Assembly: GCA_964541085.1 (NCBI GenBank)
Contig: CAZIPA010000024.1
Location: 1-29,165, forward strand
From: UBA4644 sp964541085
GTDB taxonomy: Bacteria > Bacillota > Clostridia > Oscillospirales > Butyricicoccaceae
Direction of reading: 5' to 3'
DNA length: 29,165 nt
In this document: positions 16,762 to 23,791 of the stretch, piece after piece
Layout: each line of letters starts with the position of its first letter
Numbering within the stretch: the stretch's first letter is position 1
The notes under the pieces: generated by a model
Seen by the model: only the letters and a program-made list of their open reading frames with translations
Databases searched by the model: none
Told to the model about the DNA's origin: nothing
Translations under genes and position numbers: made by a program

Positions 16762-18296
16762 TCTGTCTTTTCCCCTCCTAACCGGGTCATCATCAGGCCG
16801 ACCTCACGCTTTTTCGCCCGGCGGCCCTCCACGATACCGCTGACCTTTCCGCCGCAAAGCACCAGAATCCGGTCAGACAGCTCCAGCAGCACATCCAGAT
16901 CCTCGCCCACATACACCACGGCCACGCCCCGCTCTTTCTGGCGGTTAATCAGGTCATAGATGGTATAGGAGGAATGAATATCCAGACCCCGCACGGCATA
17001 GGCCGTCAGCAGCACCGTGGGCGCGGAAGCGATTTCCCGGCCTACCAGCACCTTCTGCACATTGCCGCCGGACAGACGGCGCACCGGCGTGGTCAGATTG
17101 GGTGTGCTGACCTCCAGCTCGGACACCACGCTTTCCGCCAGCTTTCTGGGGGATTTCCGATCCAGAAACAGGCCCTTGCCCCGGCGATAGGAGCGCAGCA
17201 TCATGTTGGAGGAAATGTCCATATTGCCTACCAGTCCCATGCCCAGACGATCCTCCGGCACAAAGGACAGGGACACGCCCATAGCGGCGATGCTCAGGGG
17301 ATCCTTGCCCAGCAGGGGCTCCTCCCGGCCGTCGTCCTCCAGATAGGTGATGCTTCCCCGCTCCACCGGCTGAAGTCCGGCAATGGCCTCCAGCAGCTCC
17401 TTCTGTCCGCAGCCGGAAATGCCGGCCACACCCAAAACCTCTCCGCTGTTGGCGGTAAAGGATACATCATCCAGCTTGACTACGCCGTCAATGTCCCGCA
17501 CGGTGAGATGCTCCACCCGGATGCGGGGCTTGGGGTCCCTGGGCTCGGGGCGATGAATGCTCAGGCTGACGGGATGGCCCACCAGCATATTGGTCATTTC
17601 CCGGGCATTGGACTGGGCCGTGGGCATATCTCCCACAAACTGGCCGTGACGGAGAATGGCCACCCGGTCGGAAAGCTCCTCTACCTCGTTCATCTTGTGG
17701 GTGATGATGACGATGGCCTTGCCGTCGTCCCGCATATTCCGCAGCACGGTGAACAGCTTGTCCGTTTCCTGAGGCGTGAGCACGGCGGTGGGCTCGTCCA
17801 GAATCAGAATATCCGCGCCGCGATACAGCACCTTGATAATTTCCACCGTCTGCTTCTGGGAGACGGACATATTATAAATCTTCTGCCAGGGGTCCACCTC
17901 AAAGCCGTAAGCGTCGCACAGCGCCTTCACCTTTTCCGCAGCCTGCTTCAAATCCAGCTTGCCCGGCAGTCCCAGCACGATATTTTCCACTGCGGTCAGC
18001 ACATCCACCAGCTTGAAATGCTGATGAATCATACCGATGCCATGGTCAAAGGCATCCTTGGGAGAACGGATCACCACTTCCTGATCGTCGATGAAAATTT
18101 GTCCCTCGTCCGGAAAATAGATGCCCGAAAGCATATTCATCAAAGTCGTCTTGCCGCTTCCGTTTTCCCCCAGAAGCGCCAGAATTTCACCCCGATAGAT
18201 ATCCAGCCAGACCTTATCGTTGGCCACCACAGAGCCAAAGGTCTTGGTAATATTGCGCATTTTTACGGCGGCATTTTTGTTTTCCAACAGTCTCAC
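16758..18296 (-). CDS. nupO: Nucleoside ABC importer ATPase, two ABC domains (NupO/YufO family)
   Basis: A protein of 512 residues with two ABC cassettes, like the sugar/nucleoside importer ATPases. Domain 1 has Walker A GENGSGKTT, signature MSVSQKQ and Walker B ILILDEPTAVLTPQE, so it looks catalytically able. Domain 2 has a degenerate Walker A (GISGCGQKE), signature LSGGNVQK, and TVLLTAYAVRGLD in place of Walker B. This asymmetry is normal for the family. The GTG at 18296 lies very close to its GGGGAG site (two to four bases). A TTG three codons downstream is an alternative start. A terminator-like hairpin separates it from the binding-protein gene. Confidence 0.93.
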   Translation of the reverse strand: MRLLENKNAAVKMRNITKTFGSVVANDKVWLDIYRGEILALLGENGSGKTTLMNMLSGIYFPDEGQIFIDDQEVVIRSPKDAFDHGIGMIHQHFKLVDVLTAVENIVLGLPGKLDLKQAAEKVKALCDAYGFEVDPWQKIYNMSVSQKQTVEIIKVLYRGADILILDEPTAVLTPQETDKLFTVLRNMRDDGKAIVIITHKMNEVEELSDRVAILRHGQFVGDMPTAQSNAREMTNMLVGHPVSLSIHRPEPRDPKPRIRVEHLTVRDIDGVVKLDDVSFTANSGEVLGVAGISGCGQKELLEAIAGLQPVERGSITYLEDDGREEPLLGKDPLSIAAMGVSLSFVPEDRLGMGLVGNMDISSNMMLRSYRRGKGLFLDRKSPRKLAESVVSELEVSTPNLTTPVRRLSGGNVQKVLVGREIASAPTVLLTAYAVRGLDIHSSYTIYDLINRQKERGVAVVYVGEDLDVLLELSDRILVLCGGKVSGIVEGRRAKKREVGLMMTRLGGEKTE

Positions 18297-18332
18297 TTCT
18301 CCCCTCTTTGACAGATTCGCAAAAATATCGTT

Positions 18333-18383
18333 GCTGCAAAGGGCAATCCGGCGGCAGCGGGTCGCTGCACTGCCCTTCGCAGC
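18333..18383 (-). repeat. Extended nested hairpin before nupO
   Basis: GCTGCAAAGGGCA (18333-18345) pairs with TGCCCTTCGCAGC (18371-18383) with one mismatch. Inside it, GCAGCG (18354-18359) pairs with CGCTGC (18363-18368). The whole element can form a long two-part stem in the mRNA between the bmp terminator and the nupO start. It may stabilise the downstream transcript or mark a processing site. Confidence 0.65.
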
Positions 18384-18401
18384 AGTTTGGATGCAAAACG
18401 G

Positions 18402-18442
18402 AAAAAAGGGAAGCCCCTGGGCCTTTGCCTTTGGGGCTTCCC
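18402..18442 (-). terminator. Terminator or attenuator between bmp and nupO
   Basis: On the reverse strand GGGAAGCCCC (18442-18433) pairs perfectly with GGGGCTTCCC (18417-18408) around a 15-base loop, followed by six T. It lies right after the binding-protein stop. Partial readthrough would yield more binding protein than ATPase and permease, as is common in ABC import operons. Confidence 0.85.
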
Positions 18443-18453
18443 GGAAAGATCAC

Positions 18454-19635
18454 TTAGTAAGCTTCGTCCAGCAGATTGATGCCGTCAATGCGCAGATCAA
18501 AATAGGGAGCGGAGCGGAACTTGGACTCGTAGAAAGCGCCGTCGGAAATCACCTCGGTGTCGGGGGTGTAATCCGCATCGGTGTCCACATCGGCCATATA
18601 AGAGGTCAGCGTCTCGCCGCCCACGGTGAAGGTGCTGGCATCAAAGACCTTGCGGGTGCCATCCTGAAGCTCCTTCTTGGCAGCTTCAATGGCCTCGGCA
18701 GTGCCGTCAGCCACGGCAGTACCCAGATCAGTCAGAACCACAGAACCGGTGGCGATGCTGCCGGTCCAGTCAGCCTCGATGGCCTTGCCGTCCCGGACGC
18801 ACTCGATGGCGTGCTGGAAGTAGGGAGTCCAGTCAATGCGGGAGGACACCAGGAAGGTGTTGGGGCAGGCAGCGGCGGTAGAGCCGTTGTAGGAAACATT
18901 GGGAACGCCGGCGGTTTCGCAGGCAGTGGGAGCGCCCATGGAGTCGGCGTGCTGGGAAATCAGCTTGCAGCCGTTGTCAATGAGCTTGTTGGCGCCTTCC
19001 TTTTCGGCGATCTCATCGTACCAGCTGCCGGTGAAGGTCACTTCCATGGTGGCGGTGGGGCAAACAGAGCGGGCGCCCAGGAAGAAGGAGGTATAGCCGG
19101 AAACCACTTCGGCGTAGGTGAAAGCGCCCACATAGCCGATCTTGGCCTCGTCAGCGGTGAACTCGCCGTTGGCGATCATCTCATTCAGCTTCATACCGGC
19201 AACGATACCGGCCAGATAGCGGCCCTCATAGATGGAAGCGAAGGCGTTGTGATAGTTGCTCAGACCCTCGGTGTGTGCCTTGGTGCCGGTGGCATGGCAG
19301 AACTGCACATCGGGGAATTCCTTGGCGGCCTGAATCATAAAGTCCTCATGGCCGAAGGAGTCGGCGAAGATGATGGAGCAGCCATCGTCCACCAGATCGG
19401 CGGCGGTGTTGTAGCATTCCTGACCCTCGGGGATGTTGGTCTTCATGACGGAGGTCACGCCCAGCGCCTCGCAGGCGGCCTTGGCAGCGTTGATGAAGTT
19501 CAGGTCATAGGTAGAGTTTTCGTCGTGCAGGAAAATAAAGCCGACCTTCAGTTCGGAATTGTCGTTGGTTCCGCCACAGGCGCACAGAGTGAAGCACATG
19601 ACGAGAACCAGAAGCAGAGCTGCAAGCTTTTTCAT
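18454..19635 (-). CDS. BMP/PnrA-family nucleoside-binding lipoprotein
   Basis: A precursor of 393 residues. The ATG at 19635 has GGAGG nine to ten bases upstream; the longer open frame to 19788 crosses the riboswitch and is rejected. The signal peptide MKKLAALLLVLVMCFTLCAC ends in a lipobox (L17-C18-A19-C20), so the mature protein is lipid-anchored outside the membrane at Cys20. The body has the BMP/PnrA pattern: LKVGFIFLHDENSTYDLNF, IPEGQECYNTAADLVDDGCSIIFADS, EGRYLAGIVAG, KIGYVGAF, and QHADSMGA with a ligand-binding region. Substrate is probably a purine nucleoside, inferred from family, importer genes and the upstream guanine riboswitch. Confidence 0.93.
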   Translation of the reverse strand: MKKLAALLLVLVMCFTLCACGGTNDNSELKVGFIFLHDENSTYDLNFINAAKAACEALGVTSVMKTNIPEGQECYNTAADLVDDGCSIIFADSFGHEDFMIQAAKEFPDVQFCHATGTKAHTEGLSNYHNAFASIYEGRYLAGIVAGMKLNEMIANGEFTADEAKIGYVGAFTYAEVVSGYTSFFLGARSVCPTATMEVTFTGSWYDEIAEKEGANKLIDNGCKLISQHADSMGAPTACETAGVPNVSYNGSTAAACPNTFLVSSRIDWTPYFQHAIECVRDGKAIEADWTGSIATGSVVLTDLGTAVADGTAEAIEAAKKELQDGTRKVFDASTFTVGGETLTSYMADVDTDADYTPDTEVISDGAFYESKFRSAPYFDLRIDGINLLDEAY

Positions 19636-19701
19636 GATCTTTTTCCTCCAAATAAATAAGTTGGTGAATAATTTATCTCCATCGCAGGTGCGATTGGGAA
19701 C

Positions 19702-19730
19702 AAAAGAAAAAGCGAAGACCGTGTCTCCGC
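19702..19730 (-). terminator. Riboswitch-associated terminator
   Basis: On the reverse strand GCGGAGAC (19730-19723) pairs with GTCTTCGC (19719-19712), one G-U pair, loop of three, followed by TTTTTCTTTT. It lies between the aptamer and the bmp start. A second hairpin, ACAG..CGGAA with TTCCG..CTGT (19773-19734), shares bases with the 3' strand of aptamer stem P1 and should form only when P1 does not. Confidence 0.8.
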
Positions 19731-19770
19731 AAAACAGTCGCGGCGGAAGGGCACTGCCTGTTCCGCGCGC

Positions 19771-19841
19771 TGTCGATAGTCCGGCCATTTACGGCAGCCG
19801 GGTAGAGACTTCAAAACCACATTTCTTGATATATACCGACA
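19771..19841 (-). promoter_or_regulatory. Purine riboswitch aptamer, guanine class
   Basis: Read on the reverse strand. P1 pairs TGTCGGTA (19841-19834) with TATCGACA (19778-19771). P2 carries loop AATGTGG. The junction J2/3 is GTCTCTACC. P3 CCGGC/GCCGG carries loop TGCCGTAAATG, and GACTATC closes the core. By the numbering of the B. subtilis xpt aptamer, U47, U51 and C74 are kept; C74 is the base that selects guanine or hypoxanthine over adenine. The U at position 48, flipped out in known structures, is C here. The aptamer begins 20 bases after the xpt stop and precedes the importer genes, so ligand should shut off the importer but not xpt. Confidence 0.93.
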
Positions 19842-19860
19842 AGTATTTATGCTATCACCT

Positions 19861-20433
19861 TCAGCAGAAGCGGATGCCCGTTTCCGGGTCCATCTCTGCC
19901 ACACGGGCCAGGGATTCAATGCGCAGACCCCGCTCCCGCAGACGGTCTCCGCCGCCCTGAAAGGCTTTTTCCACGGCGATGCCCGCACCGACTACCTGCG
20001 CCCCGGCCTGCTCCACAATGTCCACCAGACCCTGAAGCGCCGCGCCGTTGGCCAGAAAATCGTCAATGAGCAGCACCCGGTCACCGGGGGCCAGATAGCG
20101 TCTGGAGACGAACACATCGTTCACATTGCCGTGGGTGAAAGATTCCACCCGGGCAGACCACACATCACCGGGGACATTTTTGCTCTTGCTCTTCTTGGCA
20201 AAAACAACTGGGCACCCGAAGTACTGTGCCGCGATACAAGCGATACCAATTCCGGATGCCTCAATGGTAAGGATCTTATTGACCTCGCAGCCCCGGAACA
20301 GGCGGGCCCATTCTTCGCCCATCTGGTTCAGCAGCCGGATGTCCATCTGGTGATTCAAAAAGCCGTCCACCTTCAGCACACCGCCAGCCAGAACCTGTCC
20401 GTCCTTCCGGATGCGCTCCTCGAGAATCTGCAC
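19861..20433 (-). CDS. xpt: Xanthine phosphoribosyltransferase
   Basis: Type I phosphoribosyltransferase of 190 residues that makes XMP from xanthine and PRPP. It starts MQILEERIRKDGQVL, with FLNHQMDIRL and LTIEASGIGIACIAAQYFG. The PRPP loop is RVLLIDDFLANGAAL. KKSKSKN is the Xpt-type flexible segment. Length is the usual 190. The start is a GTG at 20433 with AAGGAGG nine bases upstream. It is followed directly by the riboswitch and the nucleoside importer, and I see no separate promoter for the importer, so all are probably read from the xpt promoter. Confidence 0.96.
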   Translation of the reverse strand: MQILEERIRKDGQVLAGGVLKVDGFLNHQMDIRLLNQMGEEWARLFRGCEVNKILTIEASGIGIACIAAQYFGCPVVFAKKSKSKNVPGDVWSARVESFTHGNVNDVFVSRRYLAPGDRVLLIDDFLANGAALQGLVDIVEQAGAQVVGAGIAVEKAFQGGGDRLRERGLRIESLARVAEMDPETGIRFC

Positions 20434-20467
20434 AGGGAATCGCCTCCTTCAAAGCCACGATGCTTCT

Positions 20468-20495
20468 ATTGTATCGCAATTCCGGGCAAATGCAA
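20468..20495 (-). promoter_or_regulatory. Sigma-A promoter of xpt
   Basis: On the reverse strand TTGCAT (20495-20490), 16 bases, TACAAT (20473-20468), about 35 bases before the GTG start. No purine aptamer is visible upstream of xpt itself. Confidence 0.7.
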
Positions 20496-20608
20496 TACCC
20501 TATAGTAGAAGAATTTTGGCGGCGGGCGCTGTCACATTTTTGGTTATCTTGTCGAACGGATTCCATTTTTGTCCCCGCAGCTTGGGCAAATCCCCCCGGA
20601 GAAACGGG

Positions 20609-20638
20609 ACTCCCGGCAGAAAATTCTCTACCGGGAGT
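20609..20638 (-). terminator. Hairpin after the CofE-like gene, poor terminator
   Basis: ACTCCCGG (20609-20616) pairs perfectly with CCGGGAGT (20631-20638), 15 bases past the stop of the CofE-like gene. The bases following on the reverse strand are CCCGTTTCTCC, so the T tract is weak. Some readthrough towards xpt is possible. Confidence 0.5.
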
Positions 20639-20652
20639 GATTTTATATGCAA

Positions 20653-21843
20653 TTATTCCTTGGAGTAATCGTCAAAATAGCCCTGAATCAGAACGATGGG
20701 CGTTCCCTTGTCGCCGGAACCGGAGGTCAGGTCGCACAGAGAGCCCAGCAGATCGGTCAGCTGGCGGGGCGTGGTGCCCTGGCTGGCCATGCTGCCCTTC
20801 AGATCGCCGTTCTTCTCCTGAATGGAGCGGCGCACCGCCTCCCGCAGCTCCTCGCCGCTGAGGCCGGAATAATCGTTGTCCGCCAGATATTTGATCTTCA
20901 GCTCGTTGGGCGTGCCCAGCAGACCGGGGGTGCAGGCGGGCGCTACCACCGGATCGGCCAGCTCCCAGATCTTGCCCACAGGATCCTTAAAGGCGCCGTC
21001 ACCGTAGATCATGCACTCAATGTGCTTTCCGGTGGCCGCATACAGCTTGTCTGCCAGCTCGTCCACAAACCGGCGGCAGTCCCGGGGGAAGAGCTTGACC
21101 TTGTCCTCGGTGGCCTTGTTGGAGCCCAGCAGGCCATATTCCTCATTGTAGCCGCTGCCGTTGACGGAGGCGTTGAGGATCTGATCCAGACACAGCACCT
21201 TTTCCGCACCGGCCTTTTCCAGACGGCGCTGGGTACGGCGGCGGGTATGAATGTCACAGCACAGCACATTCTTCACATAGGGCAGAATGGCCTCGGGACG
21301 GTTGGCAAAGACGATCTCCGCCTCGCAGCCGCAGTCCTCGATGAGCTGCTTGTAATAGGCCACATAATCCATGCCGGTAAAGGGATGCACCGGATTGCCA
21401 AAGGCCCGGCGATAGTCGGCCTCGGTGAGCACATCACTGTAGGGATTCACACCGGCCTGCTCCAGCAGCTCTTCGTCAAAGAGATGGTTGCCCACTTCAT
21501 CGGTGGGATAGCTGAGCATGAGGGTGATTTTCTTCACACCCTTGGCAATGCCTCTGAGCACGATGGCAAAGCGGTTGCGGGAGGTGATGGGAAACACCAC
21601 GCCCAGATGGTCACAGGCAAATTTATTGCGGATATCCAGAGCAATATCCTCCACGGAGGCATAATTGCCGGCGGCCCGGGCCACCACGGATTCCGTCACG
21701 GCAACAACATCCCGGTCATGAAAGGCAAATCCAGCCTCACGGGAAGCGTTTACCACGCATTCCGTCACGATGGACGCAAGCTCGTCTCCCTCCCGGATGA
21801 TGGGGGCGCGAACGCCTCTGGAAACAACGCCAACAGTACGCAT
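20653..21843 (-). CDS. CofE-like protein (coenzyme F420-0:L-glutamate ligase family)
   Basis: A protein of 396 residues. The N-terminal half has the F420-ligase fold pattern: GVRAPIIREGDEL, VVAVTESVVARAAGNY, and LGVVFPITSRNRFAIVLRGIA. The second half has conserved stretches SVNGSGYNEEYGLLGSNKATEDKVKLFPRD, MIYGDGAFKDPVGKIWE, NELKIKYLADND, and ASQGTTPRQLTDLLGSLCDLTSGSGDKGTP near the C-terminus. CofE adds glutamate to F420-0 in archaea and actinobacteria. I see no other F420 gene here, and the family member of this length is widespread in Clostridia that are not known to make F420, so the true substrate is probably something else. It has its own promoter and an AGGATCG-type site about seven bases before the ATG. 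Confidence 0.88.
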   Translation of the reverse strand: MRTVGVVSRGVRAPIIREGDELASIVTECVVNASREAGFAFHDRDVVAVTESVVARAAGNYASVEDIALDIRNKFACDHLGVVFPITSRNRFAIVLRGIAKGVKKITLMLSYPTDEVGNHLFDEELLEQAGVNPYSDVLTEADYRRAFGNPVHPFTGMDYVAYYKQLIEDCGCEAEIVFANRPEAILPYVKNVLCCDIHTRRRTQRRLEKAGAEKVLCLDQILNASVNGSGYNEEYGLLGSNKATEDKVKLFPRDCRRFVDELADKLYAATGKHIECMIYGDGAFKDPVGKIWELADPVVAPACTPGLLGTPNELKIKYLADNDYSGLSGEELREAVRRSIQEKNGDLKGSMASQGTTPRQLTDLLGSLCDLTSGSGDKGTPIVLIQGYFDDYSKE

Positions 21844-21883
21844 AAATCAACGATCCTCCAAACGATCAGAATTCATATAGCCC

Positions 21884-21912
21884 ATTATGACAGATTCCCC
21901 GGCAGATGTAAA
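21884..21912 (-). promoter_or_regulatory. Sigma-A promoter of the CofE-like gene
   Basis: On the reverse strand TTTACA (21912-21907), 17 bases, CATAAT (21889-21884), about 40 bases before the ATG. Confidence 0.7.
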
Positions 21913-21930
21913 GACATTTTTTGCAAATTT

Positions 21931-21965
21931 ACAAAAACAGAAACCGGCAGTCCGAAGACTGCCGG
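21931..21965 (-). terminator. Terminator at the end of the hairpin cluster
   Basis: On the reverse strand CCGGCAGTC pairs with GACTGCCGG around a TTCG loop (21965-21944), followed by TTTCTGTTTTTG. A perfect 9-bp stem with a C(UUCG)G tetraloop and T tract is a strong leftward terminator for the Cys-rich gene or for an RNA from the hairpin cluster. Confidence 0.75.
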
Positions 21966-22146
21966 GTGGCTATAAAATCGTTTTTGCCCGTAATCTATAT
22001 GATTATGGGTAAAAACACATTAACCCGCCGGATTTTCCGCAGAAAATCGGTGAAACCGGCCCGCAGGCCGGAACCTGATTGTCGAAGAGAACCCAGCGAA
22101 GCGGTTCTCTGACAGTCGCAGCCGGCAGTCCGAAGACTGCCGGGTG
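21944..22146 (-). repeat. Cluster of six hairpins bounded by a 25-bp direct repeat
   Basis: The 25-bp copies are at 21944-21968 and 22122-22146; each contains the 9-bp stem with TTCG loop on the reverse strand. Between them lie a 16-bp stem (21980-21995 with 22001-22016, loop TATAT), a 7-bp stem (22031-22037 with 22042-22048), a 6-bp stem (22056-22061 with 22066-22071), and a 15-bp two-part stem (22077-22093 with 22103-22117). Read on the reverse strand the four shortest loops are TTCG or TGCG, the UNCG class closed by C-G, so the reverse strand is the likely RNA. The cluster follows the Cys-rich gene and holds no open frame. Function unknown. Confidence 0.8.
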
Positions 22147-22199
22147 TGCGATGATTGCTATGCTGTGCTTATGTTCCTTTGCCTTCCGCCGCCGGAGCT

Positions 22200-22421
22200 T
22201 CAGCAGCAGCAGTTGCCGGTGCTGCCGCAGGGATTGCAGCAGTCATTGTCACAGCAGCTGTTGTTATTGCCGCAGCAGCAGCTGTTTCCGCCCCAGGCCC
22301 CGCTGCCGTAGTGGACCCAGATGATGACGATGGCAATGACGACGATGATCCAGAAGGGCTGGTAATTGGAGAAGAAGCCGCTGCCCCGGCCGCAGGAGTT
22401 GCAGTTGTTGCATGAGTACAT
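22200..22421 (-). CDS. Cysteine-rich single-span membrane microprotein
   Basis: A protein of 73 residues with 14 cysteines. AGGAGGG lies ten bases before the ATG. The N-terminus has C4, C7 and C10 spaced as CNNCNSC. One hydrophobic helix follows (about residues 22-37, FWIIVVIAIVIIWVHY). The C-terminus is almost only Cys, Asn, Gly, Ser and Asp, with CCC, CC, CC, C and CCC clusters, ending at the last residue. The helix recalls the short YjcZ-type membrane peptides of spore formers, but the cysteine clusters do not. Metal binding, disulfide cross-linking or a coat-like role are possible; none is shown. No clear sigma-A promoter is visible upstream. Two overlapping frames, one on each strand, are low-complexity Ala/Ser readings of the same repeats and are less likely. 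Confidence 0.7.
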   Translation of the reverse strand: MYSCNNCNSCGRGSGFFSNYQPFWIIVVIAIVIIWVHYGSGAWGGNSCCCGNNNSCCDNDCCNPCGSTGNCCC

Positions 22422-22494
22422 AGAAGTGAGTCCCTCCTAAATAGATTTCTCACCCCATACTATTCTCCTGCCGGGAAAAGGTGTCTCCCGGGCC

Positions 22495-23667
22495 TCAATA
22501 TCCGGCCGCCAGCCGGGATGCCTCCTGCATCTGACTGCCGGTGAAAACGCCCCGGTTCATCAGCCATTCCGCCAGAGTGATTCCATCCTTCCGCCGGGCA
22601 CTGAGGGCCCGCCAGGAGATCAGCACCACATGATCCCGGTAAAAGCCCGTCTGCCGGATGCTCTCCAGCTCGGCCTCCGTCAGCAGTCCCAGCGTCTGGG
22701 CCAGCGTCACCGAGGACTGATTCCACACAAAATCCACCCCGTCCTGATAGCCCAGACTGCGCAGCACAAAGGTCAGATACTGCTCCAGCGCGGTGTTATC
22801 ATAGGGAGAAAAGGTATTGTTGCCCGTGCCCCGGCTGTAGCCCTGCAAATAGCCGTAGGTGATATACAGCGTGCCCTTCTGCCAGGTGGGCGTATCCTTG
22901 AAGGGATAGGCCGCCGTACATTCCAGCGCCGCGCCTTCCTCTCCCAGCAGACGGATGAGCATCACCAGCGCCTCCATCCGTCCCGGGGCCCGGTTCAGGG
23001 CATAGCCGCTGCCGTCTCCCAGAAACAGACCCAGCTGCTTCAGTGCGTCGGCACAGGCGGTATACTGCTCCTCATAGCCCGCCCGGGCACCGTCCTTCAC
23101 CAGCACCACTGCCGTGTCGGAGGTCACTTCAATGCCGCTGCCGTCATCCGCAAGAATCATATACAGAATGCCGGTTTTGATGGCCAGACCCGGCTTGCGG
23201 GTGGAGCCCGCCGTGACATTCAACAGTTCCGAGCCGGTGCTGCCGCAGGTTTTTCCCGCGCCGGTGACGAACACCATGGCCGCGCCCGGCGTTCCGGTGA
23301 TACAGTCGCCCTTTTGCAGCGTCACCCGCCGCATTCCCGCCGTCAGCGCCGCCGTGCTCTGCTGGGCCAGAAGCTGCTCGGCCCGCAGCTGCACCTGCTG
23401 GGTCAGCGCAGGTGTCAGCGCCGCCGCGATCCGGGCGTTGACTGCCTCCTGGGCTGCCTTCTGCCAGCTTTCCCGGCTGGATTCCAGCGAAAGGGCCAGC
23501 ATGGAGCCCGCCGTATTCCAATAATTCTCCATGGGCTGGGAGAAGACCGTTTCCAGATAGGAGCGGGACACCAGCGGATCTGCCGCCGTTCCTGCCGCCA
23601 GCGCCGTAGCGCCCACAAACAGCAGCGCAGATACCAGCACCGCCGCCACAATGCGTTTCAGCTTCAT
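22495..23667 (-). CDS. Exported SLH-domain protein
   Basis: A precursor of 390 residues. The ATG at 23667 follows AAGGAGGG by five bases; the upstream open frame crosses the promoter. The N-terminus MKLKRIVAAVLVSALLFVGA is a signal peptide, cleaved probably after TALA (about residue 24). Residues 30-110 are helical and Ala/Gln-rich. Residues about 110-200 form a beta-rich domain with GDCITGTPGAAMVFV and ITSDTAVVLV-type strands. From about 215 on are S-layer homology-like repeats (ALNRAPGRMEALVMLIRLLG; FKDTPTWQ, YGYLQGYSRGTGNNTFSP, LTFVLRSLGYQ), which in Firmicutes bind pyruvylated secondary cell-wall polymer. Probably anchored to the cell wall. The ligand of the central domain is unknown. Confidence 0.85.
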   Translation of the reverse strand: MKLKRIVAAVLVSALLFVGATALAAGTAADPLVSRSYLETVFSQPMENYWNTAGSMLALSLESSRESWQKAAQEAVNARIAAALTPALTQQVQLRAEQLLAQQSTAALTAGMRRVTLQKGDCITGTPGAAMVFVTGAGKTCGSTGSELLNVTAGSTRKPGLAIKTGILYMILADDGSGIEVTSDTAVVLVKDGARAGYEEQYTACADALKQLGLFLGDGSGYALNRAPGRMEALVMLIRLLGEEGAALECTAAYPFKDTPTWQKGTLYITYGYLQGYSRGTGNNTFSPYDNTALEQYLTFVLRSLGYQDGVDFVWNQSSVTLAQTLGLLTEAELESIRQTGFYRDHVVLISWRALSARRKDGITLAEWLMNRGVFTGSQMQEASRLAAGY

Positions 23668-23709
23668 AAAAACCCTCCTTGGGGACATTCCGGACAAACC
23701 TCTGATAAC

Positions 23710-23738
23710 ATCATACCATATCTCCCCCGCCGGTGCAA
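23710..23738 (-). promoter_or_regulatory. Sigma-A promoter of the SLH-domain gene
   Basis: On the reverse strand TTGCAC (23738-23733), 17 bases, TATGAT (23715-23710), 42 bases before the start. The -35 abuts the T tract of the rex terminator. Confidence 0.8.
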
Positions 23739-23770
23739 GAAAAAATGCCCTCCGGTACGCGCCGGAGGGC
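23739..23770 (-). terminator. Intrinsic terminator after rex
   Basis: On the reverse strand GCCCTCCGG (23770-23762) pairs perfectly with CCGGAGGGC (23755-23747), loop of six, followed by ATTTTTTC. Confidence 0.95.
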
Positions 23771-23791
23771 AAAGCTTTCATGCAGTTTTCG

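Noticed and set aside
14644..16959. Open frame of 771 codons on the forward strand across nupQ and nupP
   Set aside because: His/Gln/Gly-rich antisense reading of two membrane-protein genes.
19636..19788. N-terminal extension of the BMP lipoprotein gene
   Set aside because: This stretch overlaps the riboswitch aptamer end and terminator. The ATG at 19635 has a strong site and is followed by a proper lipoprotein signal.
21931..22150. CRISPR array
   Set aside because: Only two copies of a palindromic 25-bp unit, about 150 bases apart, with other hairpins rather than spacers between, and no cas genes nearby.
22155..22453. Ala/Pro/Ser-rich frames on both strands over the Cys-rich gene
   Set aside because: They arise from the same GCAGCAG-type repeats. 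Only the Cys-rich frame has a good ribosome binding site and a plausible membrane helix.
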